Of a stretch of DNA of 7,301 nucleotides, positions 1-5,903 are shown in pieces. The stretch covers positions 1 through 7,301 of the forward strand of contig JAPKZC010000938.1 of assembly GCA_026394025.1 (NCBI GenBank), read 5' to 3'. A program made the translations under genes and the position numbers. Under the pieces are notes generated by a model. It saw nothing but the letters and a program-made list of their open reading frames with translations, was not told the origin of the DNA and ran no database searches. This DNA is from Candidatus Solibacter sp. (GTDB lineage Bacteria; Acidobacteriota; Terriglobia; Bryobacterales; Bryobacteraceae). Within the stretch, counting starts at the first letter, position 1; each line of letters starts with the position of its first letter.

Positions 1-129
1 GGATCTGCCCCAGGGAGCGCGACTCCCCCAGAACATCAAATCCACTGTAAGCCCGCCTCCCAGGCAGCCCCCCTAAAACAGGACATTTCTACTTTGCTGG
101 GAATAGGACGTTTCTACTTTGCCTTGACA
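1..129. mobile_element. Possible end of an IS21-like insertion sequence (solo end or element extending left)
   Basis: Read on the minus strand from 129 leftwards, the sequence begins TGTCAAGGCAAAGTAGAAA and then carries a second copy of GCAAAGTAGAAA 25 bp further in. A TG-starting terminus followed by spaced internal repeats (transposase-binding sites) is the usual design of IS21-family ends, and this motif resembles such ends as I remember them. The body of the element would lie to the left of position 1. At least two plus-strand frames are open from the left edge, ending in TAA at 48-50 and at 74-76, and one minus-strand frame with GTG/ATG starts near 36-45 is open to the edge. None gives a peptide I can recognise, so no transposase gene is called. 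It could equally be a stranded IS remnant or an unrelated intergenic repeat. Confidence 0.4.
80..122. repeat. Two 18-bp direct repeats, 25-bp period
   Basis: Copy one is at 80-97 and copy two at 105-122. They read AGGACATTTCTACTTTGC and AGGACGTTTCTACTTTGC on the plus strand and differ at a single base. The 25-bp spacing is about two and a half helical turns. They lie 42-84 bp beyond the stop codon of the reductase gene. The simplest reading is transposase-binding repeats at an insertion-sequence end. Confidence 0.8.
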
Positions 130-163
130 CCGGCCAAGGGGAGACAGGTTTTCTTTATTCAAT

Positions 164-1948
164 TCAGACGGCGCACTCGCCGCGGCCCAGTTTCAGGGAG
201 TAGGCATCGGTGTCGCCCCAGTCCTGGTAGATCTCCGGGAACAGTTCGGCGGGCTTGGCCAGGTCGGCGGTGAGTTCGCGAAACGTCTCGATCTTGTGGC
301 GCAGGACGTAGTCGCGAAAGCTCTCGCCGTCGACGCGGTTGGCCTGGAAGTGGGCGATGACGCGCTGCACGGCTTCCGGTCCCAGGCGCGCGGGAATCGA
401 TTGCACGGCAAGGCCGAAGCGCATGATGCCCTCGCCGTCGTAACCGCCGCCCAGCAGCATCTGGTAGTAGGGGACCTCGCGCCCGTCGATTTTGCGGGCG
501 TTGCCATAGAAGCCGAAGTCGGCGATCCAGTGATGGCCGCAGGCATTCGGGCAGCCGCTGGCCTTGATGGTGAGACGCCGCACGCGCGGGTCGTCATACT
601 GGCGGACGGCCTCCTGCAGCGCGGCGCCCAGGTTCATGGTTTTGGTGATGCCGAGATTGCAGGTGTAGGCGCCCGGGCAAGTGAGCACGTCTTCGATCTG
701 TCCGGCGCCGCCGGCGCCGAGGCCGAGTTCGCGCAATGCTGCGTAGACCCGCGGCAGGCGCGCCAGCGGAACGAACGCGAGCACCACGTTCTGGTTGATG
801 GCGGTGCGCAACAGGCCGTCGCCGGCGCTTGCCGAGAGACTGGCCAAGCCGCGCAACTGAGGGCCGGTCAGGTTGCCCTGATCCACCGTGACCGTGACCG
901 CGGCGTACCCGGCCTGCTTCTGCTCTTTTACGTTACTTGCGAGCCAGGCGGGGTAGGCGGCATCGCCCGAAGGGGGCTGATTGACCACCGGCAGCAGGGC
1001 GCCATTGCCCAGCGGTTGCGGGTTCGACTCATATCCGCCGAAGCCCTCGGGCACGATCTCCGGCCACTCGATGCCGCCGTTCTTCACGATATCGTCGTAG
1101 GCTTTGCCGATCTCCTCTTTCAACCAGGCCAGGCCGCGGTTGCGCATCACGAACTTCAACCGCGCGGTGTTCTTGTTCTTGCGGTTGCCGTACTCATTGA
1201 AGACCCGGATGACGGCTTCGCACCAGTCGAGCAGGCGCTCTTCGGGGATGAACTCGTCGAACAATTGGGCCTCTGTAGGCAGGGGTCCCAGGCCGCCACC
1301 GACGACCATGCGGAAGCCGCGCCTGCCGTCGCGAATCACGGCGCGGAGGCCGACATCGTTGATGGCGCCCTGGATGCAATCCTGGTGACGGCAGCCGTCG
1401 AACGCGAATTTGAATTTGCGCGGCAGGTTCTGGGTGAGGTCTTTGCGCAGGAACGCGTAGGCCAGGCGCTGCGCGTAGGGGCGCACATCGAAGATTTCGT
1501 CCTGCGCGATGCCGGCCCAGGCGCAGGCGGTCACGTTGCGGACGGTGTTGTAACAGGCCTCGCGGTTGGTGAGCCCGACATCGGCCAACAGGTGCATCAA
1601 ATCGGCGACCCGGTTGAGGGGGACGAAGTGATACTGGATGTTCTGGCGGGTGGTGAGGTGCCCGCGTCCTCCGCCGAATTCGTCGGCGACGCGCGCCAAT
1701 TGACCCACTTGATTGGCAGTGAGTAAGCCGCCGGGGATTTTGCAGCGCACCATCTGGACGCCGGGCTGGCGCTGTCCGTAGATGCCGTGTTTCAGGCGAA
1801 ATGGCCGGAAGTCGGCCTCGGTAATCTCCCCACCCAGGAAGGCCATTGCCTTGATTCGAAAGGTTTCAATTTCCTGTCGAACCGTTTTATCGTATTGATT
1901 CTCAAGCTTTTCCCGCTGGGAAATGGCTTCCTCAATGGTTGTCGCCAT
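164..1948 (-). CDS. Siroheme [4Fe-4S] assimilatory sulfite (or nitrite) reductase, ferredoxin type
   Basis: The 594-residue product reduces sulfite to sulfide (or nitrite to ammonia) by six electrons at a siroheme bridged to a 4Fe-4S cluster, in the cytoplasm. Two ferrite-reductase-like halves are seen (about 45-110 and 340-410) with siroheme-domain parts after each. Cluster ligands are C424, C430, C466 and C470 in a C-x5-C...C-x3-C arrangement, within TCPGAYTCNLG and SGCPNACGHH. The four basic residues that hold the anion in E. coli SiRHP have counterparts: R68 (MVRCKIPGG), R137 (TVRNV), K178 and K180 (PRKFK). The second Lys favours sulfite over nitrite, because plant nitrite reductases have Asn there. 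There are no flavin domains, so ferredoxin is the likely donor; none is encoded here. The length is usual for the family. The start is uncertain: ATG at 1948 is chosen, with AGGTGA only 2 nt upstream; an in-frame GTG at 1954 would add two residues. The gene is preceded by a 106-bp gap and appears monocistronic. The symbols sir and nirA are both used for this family, so none is assigned. Confidence 0.93.
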   Translation of the reverse strand: MATTIEEAISQREKLENQYDKTVRQEIETFRIKAMAFLGGEITEADFRPFRLKHGIYGQRQPGVQMVRCKIPGGLLTANQVGQLARVADEFGGGRGHLTTRQNIQYHFVPLNRVADLMHLLADVGLTNREACYNTVRNVTACAWAGIAQDEIFDVRPYAQRLAYAFLRKDLTQNLPRKFKFAFDGCRHQDCIQGAINDVGLRAVIRDGRRGFRMVVGGGLGPLPTEAQLFDEFIPEERLLDWCEAVIRVFNEYGNRKNKNTARLKFVMRNRGLAWLKEEIGKAYDDIVKNGGIEWPEIVPEGFGGYESNPQPLGNGALLPVVNQPPSGDAAYPAWLASNVKEQKQAGYAAVTVTVDQGNLTGPQLRGLASLSASAGDGLLRTAINQNVVLAFVPLARLPRVYAALRELGLGAGGAGQIEDVLTCPGAYTCNLGITKTMNLGAALQEAVRQYDDPRVRRLTIKASGCPNACGHHWIADFGFYGNARKIDGREVPYYQMLLGGGYDGEGIMRFGLAVQSIPARLGPEAVQRVIAHFQANRVDGESFRDYVLRHKIETFRELTADLAKPAELFPEIYQDWGDTDAYSLKLGRGECAV

Positions 1949-1957
1949 AATCACCTA

Positions 1958-1981
1958 AATCCGATAGGGATTAATCATCCC
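1958..1981. promoter_or_regulatory. Overlapping short palindromes in reductase leader (candidate operator)
   Basis: On the plus strand AATCC-GATAG-GGATT (1958-1972) is a perfect inverted repeat with 5-bp arms. GGGAT-TAATC-ATCCC (1967-1981) is a second one overlapping it, with the 8-bp palindrome GATTAATC inside. They sit between the putative -10 and the start codon, a position where a repressor or a small leader RNA hairpin could act. Both structures share bases, so at the RNA level they would be mutually exclusive. No regulator is encoded in the window, and short palindromes also arise by chance. Confidence 0.35.
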
Positions 1982-1983
1982 AA

Positions 1984-2013
1984 TACATATGGAGATTACC
2001 ATATTTAACTCAA
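1984..2013 (-). promoter_or_regulatory. Weak promoter-like pair for the reductase gene
   Basis: On the minus strand TTGAGT (2008-2013) is followed after 18 bp by TATGTA (1984-1989), about 30 bp before the start codon. The -35 matches the sigma-70 consensus at four of six bases, and the -10 is poor. The stretch 1958-2010 is clearly AT-richer than the surrounding genes, as expected of a promoter region. A promoter is needed here if the upstream hairpin ends the preceding transcript, but these exact boxes are a guess. Confidence 0.3.
1987..2004. promoter_or_regulatory. 18-bp inverted repeat between putative -35 and -10 (candidate operator)
   Basis: ATATGG-AGATTA-CCATAT is a perfect inverted repeat with 6-bp arms and a 6-bp spacer. 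It covers the spacer of the proposed promoter and overlaps its -10, the classical place for a repressor site. Its centre lies about 30 bp, close to three helical turns, from the centre of the palindrome at 1958-1972. Which protein would bind is unknown; sulfur-assimilation genes in other bacteria are controlled by Rrf2-type or LysR-type regulators, but the sequence does not identify one. Confidence 0.4.
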
Positions 2014-2037
2014 GAGCGCCATAGAAGGCGACGACGA

Positions 2038-2063
2038 TGGGACAGGCCCGGAGGCCTGTCCTA
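2038..2063 (-). terminator. GC-rich hairpin at the stop codon of the DUF4175-like gene, no U-tract
   Basis: GACAGGCC (2041-2048) and GGCCTGTC (2053-2060) are perfect complements around a 4-base loop. Pairing continues with G2040-C2061, a G-U pair and T2038-A2063. The TAG stop codon at 2061-2063 therefore lies inside the stem. On the minus strand the sequence after the stem is CCATCGTCGTCG, so there is no U-tract and intrinsic termination would be inefficient. The hairpin may instead protect the 3' end of the mRNA, or be one copy of a dispersed palindromic repeat family. It is the only strong stem between the two genes. Confidence 0.5.
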
Positions 2064-5000
2064 CTTGCCTTTGCTGAGTTTGCGGTAGTATTCGGCAACC
2101 TTGTCCTGGTAGCCCTGCGGCACCTTCTCGCCGCCGGCACTGCGCACGCTGCCGGTACCGTTGGCGTCTTCCACCTTGCGGCGGAGTTCCATTTCAACCT
2201 GCTGGATGCCGCCCATGAGGGTGGCCTGTATGCGCTCGGCAAGCAGCGGATCGTTGGCGTAGGTGTTGGGATTGAGGCGCTGCATGTCGCGGATCAGGCT
2301 TTGCAGATCCTTGACCATGGCGGGATCGTTGCCCTGCGTCTGCTGCTCGAGTTGGCGCAGCGTCTGGAGCGTCTGGGCGTAGTTGTTGGAGAACTCCTGG
2401 GGGTTCACGGGAGCGTTGCGCGGATCGCCCGTGCCGTACGATGGACCGCCGTTCGGGTTGCCGTTCCAGTAGGCACCGACACCGTTCACGGGGCCACCGA
2501 CACCGCCCTGCTGCATCCGGCCGCCCTGCTGGCCGCCACCCTGCTGCATCTGGCCGCCTTGCTGGCCGCCGCCTTGTTGACCTTGGCCTTGTTGGCCTTG
2601 TTGACCCTGCCCTTGCTGCCCTTGCTGCCCTTGTTGACCCTGCCCTTGCTGCCCTTGTTGGCCCTGGCCCTGCTGACCCTGTTGGCCCTGCCCTTGTTGC
2701 TGGCCGCCCTGTTGGCCCTGCTGCTGTCCCTGCTGACCCTGCTGGCCACGCTGGCCCTGCTGGCCCTGCTGGCCGCGCTGCGCGCTCATCTGCTCCAGTT
2801 GCTGGCGCAGGCGCTCCACCTGTCCCAACGCGGTCTCGGCGAGCTTATCGTCCTTGCCGTCCTTCGTGCCCGGACCCATCGCCTGCTGGACCTGCTTCAA
2901 CTGATCCTTAAGCTGGTTAATGCCCTGCGTGATGGTGGCTTCCGACATTACGGCGTACCCACCCATGCCGCGGCGGATCCAATCGGCGTTGCGCTGCATA
3001 TCGCGCTGGATCTCGGCCTGCTGCACTTCGCTGAGGGCTTCGCGCATCTTGGTGGCGGCTTTACGCTGCGTATTCTGCAGGTCGCGGACGGCGCTCTGCA
3101 TCCCCTGCTCAAGCTTCTTGAGATCCTGAATCTCGCCTTCTTTTTCGGTGGCGAGTTGATTGGCCTGTTCACGGGTGATGGCCGGGCTCTGCGGTCCGAA
3201 CGCCTTGCGCATCTGGCCTTCGAAGGCCTGCTGGCGGCGAGCCAGATCTTCGGCCTGACGCGCCAGGTCTTCCACCTGGTTGCTGGATTCCTTGCTGCGC
3301 ACGCCGGAGAGCATCTGCTCGGCTTCCTTCATACGCTCCGCCGCACGGCGGGCCTGCGCTTCGCCCTGCGGGGTTCCCGCCTGTTGGGATGAAGCGGCGC
3401 CGCGCATGTCGTCCATGGCCTGGCTCAGCCGTTCCAGTATCTGGCGCAGTTGTTCCGGACTGGCACCGCGGACGCTGTTCTGCTGCTGTTGCTGTTGCTG
3501 TTGCTGGGCGCGTTGCTGGGCCGATTGCTGCTGGCCCTGTTGACCCTGCTGGCCTTGTTGTCCTTGCTGGCCTTGTTGTCCTTGCTGGCCCTGCTGACCT
3601 TGTTGTCCCCGCTGGCCCTGTTGGCCCTGCTGACCCTGTTGCCCTTGTTGACCTTGTTGACCCTGCTGATTCCGGCTCAACTGTTGGCTCTGATTGCCCT
3701 TGGTCATCTCTTCCAGTTGCCGCTGCAACTGCTCCGCTTCGCGGCGCAGCATTTCCTGCTGCCAGCGCTGCTGCGAGGTCTGTTGCTGGCCTTTCTTCTG
3801 TTGGTCGGCCAGTTCCTGCTGCCGCTTCGAAAGTTGTTGGAGCTTTTGCAGGGCCTCATCGATCTGCTGTTGCTGCTGTTGTTGCTGGCCGCCGGAGGAT
3901 TGCGATTTATTGCTCTCGTACTGATTCTTTTCGGTATCCAGTTCGAGATCGAAGAGGCCTTCCATGTCGCGCGCGCCGGCGCCACCGCCGCCGCCACCAC
4001 CGCCGCCCTGGCGCTGGCTGCCGAATGCCACCTGGATATCGCGGGAGAGGGCCTCAGCGCGCATCAGGTATTGCAGCGCCTTCTGCTCGGGAGGCAGCGC
4101 GTCCTGCCACTTGGCGCCCTTCAACTTCTCCGCCGCGGGCCCCATGGCTTCCACCGCGGTTTCCATATCCTTGACGAAGCTCTTAAAGGAATCCCCCGCC
4201 GCGGTCAACTGGCGGGCCTTCATGCGGTCGGCCAGCGACTTGGCCTGATCGCGCAGTTTGCTCTGCACCCCGGCCAGGAATGCGGCGTTCTCGGCATCGC
4301 TGCCCTTGGCGCCGGCGCCCTTCAACTGATTCCAGGTGGCCGCAATGATTTCCTTCTGCCGTTTGGAAATCTGGTTCTGATCTTCTTCGCCGCCGCCCCC
4401 GCCGCCACCCTCGCCACCCGCCTGCTGGGATTGCGTGTAATTGCGCTCAAACGGCTGCACCTCGATGAAGTAGATATCGGTGCTGGCCTTGGTGCGCGCG
4501 TCTTTCGCCAACGCGTACATACTCACTACATCGCCCGGCTCCACCTTGAAATCTTCCAGAGCAATGGTGCTGGCGCCGGTAGCCGTCTTGCCGCCGGCCG
4601 GCATGGCCACGATCTTCTCCGGAGCGCCATTCACCGAGTAGTGCAGTTCCACGTTCTTCAGGCCGAAATCGTCCTTGGCCTCCACTTGCACGGTGACCTC
4701 TTCGATGGGCGACGCCTTGAAATCACGTCCCGGCCGCGTCATCTTGATCTCCGGCGCCTTATCGCGCTGCGCCTCGATGAAGTAATCCTCGCTGAGGCGC
4801 ACGTCGTCGCCGCCTTCGATCGCCGCGATATGAAACTGGCCGTCCTTCAGGATGGGCACGGTTGCCACCAGCAGGCCGTCAGGCCCGTTGCGGAGCGTGA
4901 GTTTCGTGCCGTCGTCCAGCATCAGAATGCCGCTGGCCAGCGGCTTATCGGTGGAGATTGCGATATCGGCCCTGGTGCCTTCCACGGCGCGCAGATCGCC

Positions 5001-5903
5001 GCCCGGATCTTCCACTTCGTCCTTCAGGCCCAGCCACGCGGGGTAGTGGTAGGTGACCCGAATTTTCTTGACGGCGGGCAGATCCACCACATTCAACTTG
5101 TAAGTACCGCTCTTCACGCCGCCGGCCTCGACGTAGTATTCCAGATTCTCCGGCACGCCGGCGATGAGGAACTGGTAGGCCGCGCCGCCCGGTTCGGCGC
5201 CCATCTCGGCCTGCTCCCACTGTGATGCGCTGGAGTACTTGGCGAAAAAGCGCACTTTGGGCGCGGAGAAGCCGGTGAGACGCGCGGTGATCAACTGGTC
5301 GCTGCGTTTGCGCACCGTGCGGTTGCCCGGATCCACCAGGATGGAATAGAAGGGCTTGGTGACGCCCTTGGGCAGTCCCGCCCACAAGAGCGACGTGCCA
5401 TACCCCATGAAGCCCGGGGTGGAGCCGAGCCAGATGAGCGCCAGCGCGGCCGCCACGGCGGCCGAGGAGAAGCTGTAGATCCACGCGCTCTTCACCACGT
5501 CCTTGGGTTCGGCCTGCTGCGCCACCCGCAGGGTGTCGTCAGCCAGCAGTGCCAGGAACGGGTCGCCGGGATTCGCTTCGATGCGCTCAGTGAAGGTCAG
5601 CAGGCGTTCTTCGAACTGGGGATACCGGGCCTCCGCCCGGCGCGCGGCGTTGCGCCGGTTGAGACGGATGACGGGAATGATGAGCGCCGCCGCAATCGCC
5701 AGGGCGAGGCCAAGGAACAGGAATACCCGCGCGCCGATCACGCTCCCGTTGGAGAAGGCGAACTGATTGATGACCAGCACCGCCACAATGGTCAGCCCCA
5801 ACGCCATGGCCGCGGTCACCGCGATGCCGCGCGTCAGTGCCGTCAGACGGAGCCGCCGTTCGATGGCTCCCAGATACTCACTCAAGCGATCCAAAGGTTT
5901 CAT
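2061..5903 (-). CDS. DUF4175-like membrane-anchored protein with long Gln-Gly arrays and coiled coils
   Basis: The 1280-residue product has no known enzymatic role. Three membrane segments are seen at about 25-48, 57-80 and 142-160. The loop after the second is rich in Arg (RLNRRNAARRAEAR), which puts it in the cytoplasm and the remaining 1100 residues outside the membrane. Residues 180-485 look like beta-sandwich repeats (VDPGNRTVRKRSDQ, TYHYPAWLGL, APEIKMTRPGRDF, KDDFGLKNVELHYSVNG), as in the DUF4175 family. Residues 510-630, 680-745, 812-1042 and 1170-1245 look helical or coiled-coil. These are separated by Gly tracts (499-505, 633-641), poly-Gln (673-680, 800-808) and Gln-Gln-Gly arrays (746-791, 1044-1110). 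No Cys is present. It starts with ATG in an ATGA overlap with the upstream BatA-like gene, and AGAGG lies 7 nt before the ATG. It likely works with that protein in an envelope complex. The length exceeds the roughly 800 residues I recall for proteobacterial DUF4175 proteins, mainly through a larger helical and repeat part. Confidence 0.85.
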   Translation of the reverse strand: MKPLDRLSEYLGAIERRLRLTALTRGIAVTAAMALGLTIVAVLVINQFAFSNGSVIGARVFLFLGLALAIAAALIIPVIRLNRRNAARRAEARYPQFEERLLTFTERIEANPGDPFLALLADDTLRVAQQAEPKDVVKSAWIYSFSSAAVAAALALIWLGSTPGFMGYGTSLLWAGLPKGVTKPFYSILVDPGNRTVRKRSDQLITARLTGFSAPKVRFFAKYSSASQWEQAEMGAEPGGAAYQFLIAGVPENLEYYVEAGGVKSGTYKLNVVDLPAVKKIRVTYHYPAWLGLKDEVEDPGGDLRAVEGTRADIAISTDKPLASGILMLDDGTKLTLRNGPDGLLVATVPILKDGQFHIAAIEGGDDVRLSEDYFIEAQRDKAPEIKMTRPGRDFKASPIEEVTVQVEAKDDFGLKNVELHYSVNGAPEKIVAMPAGGKTATGASTIALEDFKVEPGDVVSMYALAKDARTKASTDIYFIEVQPFERNYTQSQQAGGEGGGGGGGEEDQNQISKRQKEIIAATWNQLKGAGAKGSDAENAAFLAGVQSKLRDQAKSLADRMKARQLTAAGDSFKSFVKDMETAVEAMGPAAEKLKGAKWQDALPPEQKALQYLMRAEALSRDIQVAFGSQRQGGGGGGGGGAGARDMEGLFDLELDTEKNQYESNKSQSSGGQQQQQQQQIDEALQKLQQLSKRQQELADQQKKGQQQTSQQRWQQEMLRREAEQLQRQLEEMTKGNQSQQLSRNQQGQQGQQGQQGQQGQQGQRGQQGQQGQQGQQGQQGQQGQQGQQGQQQSAQQRAQQQQQQQQQNSVRGASPEQLRQILERLSQAMDDMRGAASSQQAGTPQGEAQARRAAERMKEAEQMLSGVRSKESSNQVEDLARQAEDLARRQQAFEGQMRKAFGPQSPAITREQANQLATEKEGEIQDLKKLEQGMQSAVRDLQNTQRKAATKMREALSEVQQAEIQRDMQRNADWIRRGMGGYAVMSEATITQGINQLKDQLKQVQQAMGPGTKDGKDDKLAETALGQVERLRQQLEQMSAQRGQQGQQGQRGQQGQQGQQQGQQGGQQQGQGQQGQQGQGQQGQQGQGQQGQQGQQGQGQQGQQGQGQQGGGQQGGQMQQGGGQQGGRMQQGGVGGPVNGVGAYWNGNPNGGPSYGTGDPRNAPVNPQEFSNNYAQTLQTLRQLEQQTQGNDPAMVKDLQSLIRDMQRLNPNTYANDPLLAERIQATLMGGIQQVEMELRRKVEDANGTGSVRSAGGEKVPQGYQDKVAEYYRKLSKGK
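2508..2573 (-). repeat. Tandem 33-bp duplication inside the DUF4175-like gene
   Basis: Two adjacent 33-bp units (2508-2540 and 2541-2573) differ at 3 bases. They encode GGGQQGGQMQQ and GGGQQGGRMQQ (residues 1111-1132). The few differences suggest a fairly recent in-frame duplication at the end of the second Gln-Gly array. Confidence 0.85.
2574..2774 (-). repeat. Second Gln-Gln-Gly coding array
   Basis: This stretch encodes residues 1044-1110, built almost only from GQQ and GQ units with one Arg (GQR). At the DNA level a 29-bp exact direct repeat occurs at 2596-2624 and 2629-2657, a 33-bp period equal to 11 codons. This points to expansion by slippage or unequal exchange in whole codons. Elsewhere in the array synonymous codons (CAG/CAA, GGC/GGT/GGG) are mixed, so the protein pattern is older or more constrained than any single DNA repeat. 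Confidence 0.85.
3480..3506 (-). repeat. Poly-Gln (CAG/CAA) tract
   Basis: Nine consecutive Gln codons encode residues 800-808, mixing CAG and CAA. A second tract of eight Gln codons lies at 3864-3887 (residues 673-680). Such trinucleotide tracts are prone to in-frame length change. Confidence 0.85.
3531..3668 (-). repeat. First Gln-Gln-Gly coding array
   Basis: This stretch encodes residues 746-791, about fifteen QQG units with one QRG. An 18-bp unit, CTGGCCTTGTTGTCCTTG on the plus strand, occurs twice exactly at 3549-3584 and equals two GQQ triplets. Every third residue is Gly, the collagen-type periodicity, but there is no Pro at all, so a stable collagen triple helix is not assured. Confidence 0.85.

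Noticed and set aside
124..129. TTGACA on the plus strand as the -35 of an outward promoter from the insertion-sequence end
   Set aside because: No acceptable -10 lies 16-18 bp downstream (the bases there read GGTTTT), and it would point antisense into the reductase gene.
122..139. CCTTG/CAAGG inverted repeat downstream of the reductase as a terminator
   Set aside because: The stem is only 5 bp with an 8-base loop and no U-tract follows on the minus strand, so it is too weak to call.
296..1726. Plus-strand open frame of 476 codons opposite the reductase
   Set aside because: The minus-strand frame encodes a reductase with all cluster and anion-binding residues; the antisense frame has no recognisable motif.
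2037..3392. Long plus-strand open frame encoding a Leu-rich protein opposite the DUF4175-like gene
   Set aside because: The Leu runs are the complement of CAG/CAA and Gly codons in the Gln-Gly arrays. There is no family-like motif, and the minus-strand frame has clear domain structure and an operon start.
2502..3668. Regularly repeated short DNA units that could suggest a CRISPR array or satellite
   Set aside because: The repeats are in frame with a long gene, have no unique spacers, and translate to Gln-Gly units.
3450..5225. Second long plus-strand open frame (591 codons), Leu-rich at its start
   Set aside because: Same cause: it is antisense to the array and to the coiled-coil and beta domains. 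High GC and the codon bias of the real gene keep this frame open.
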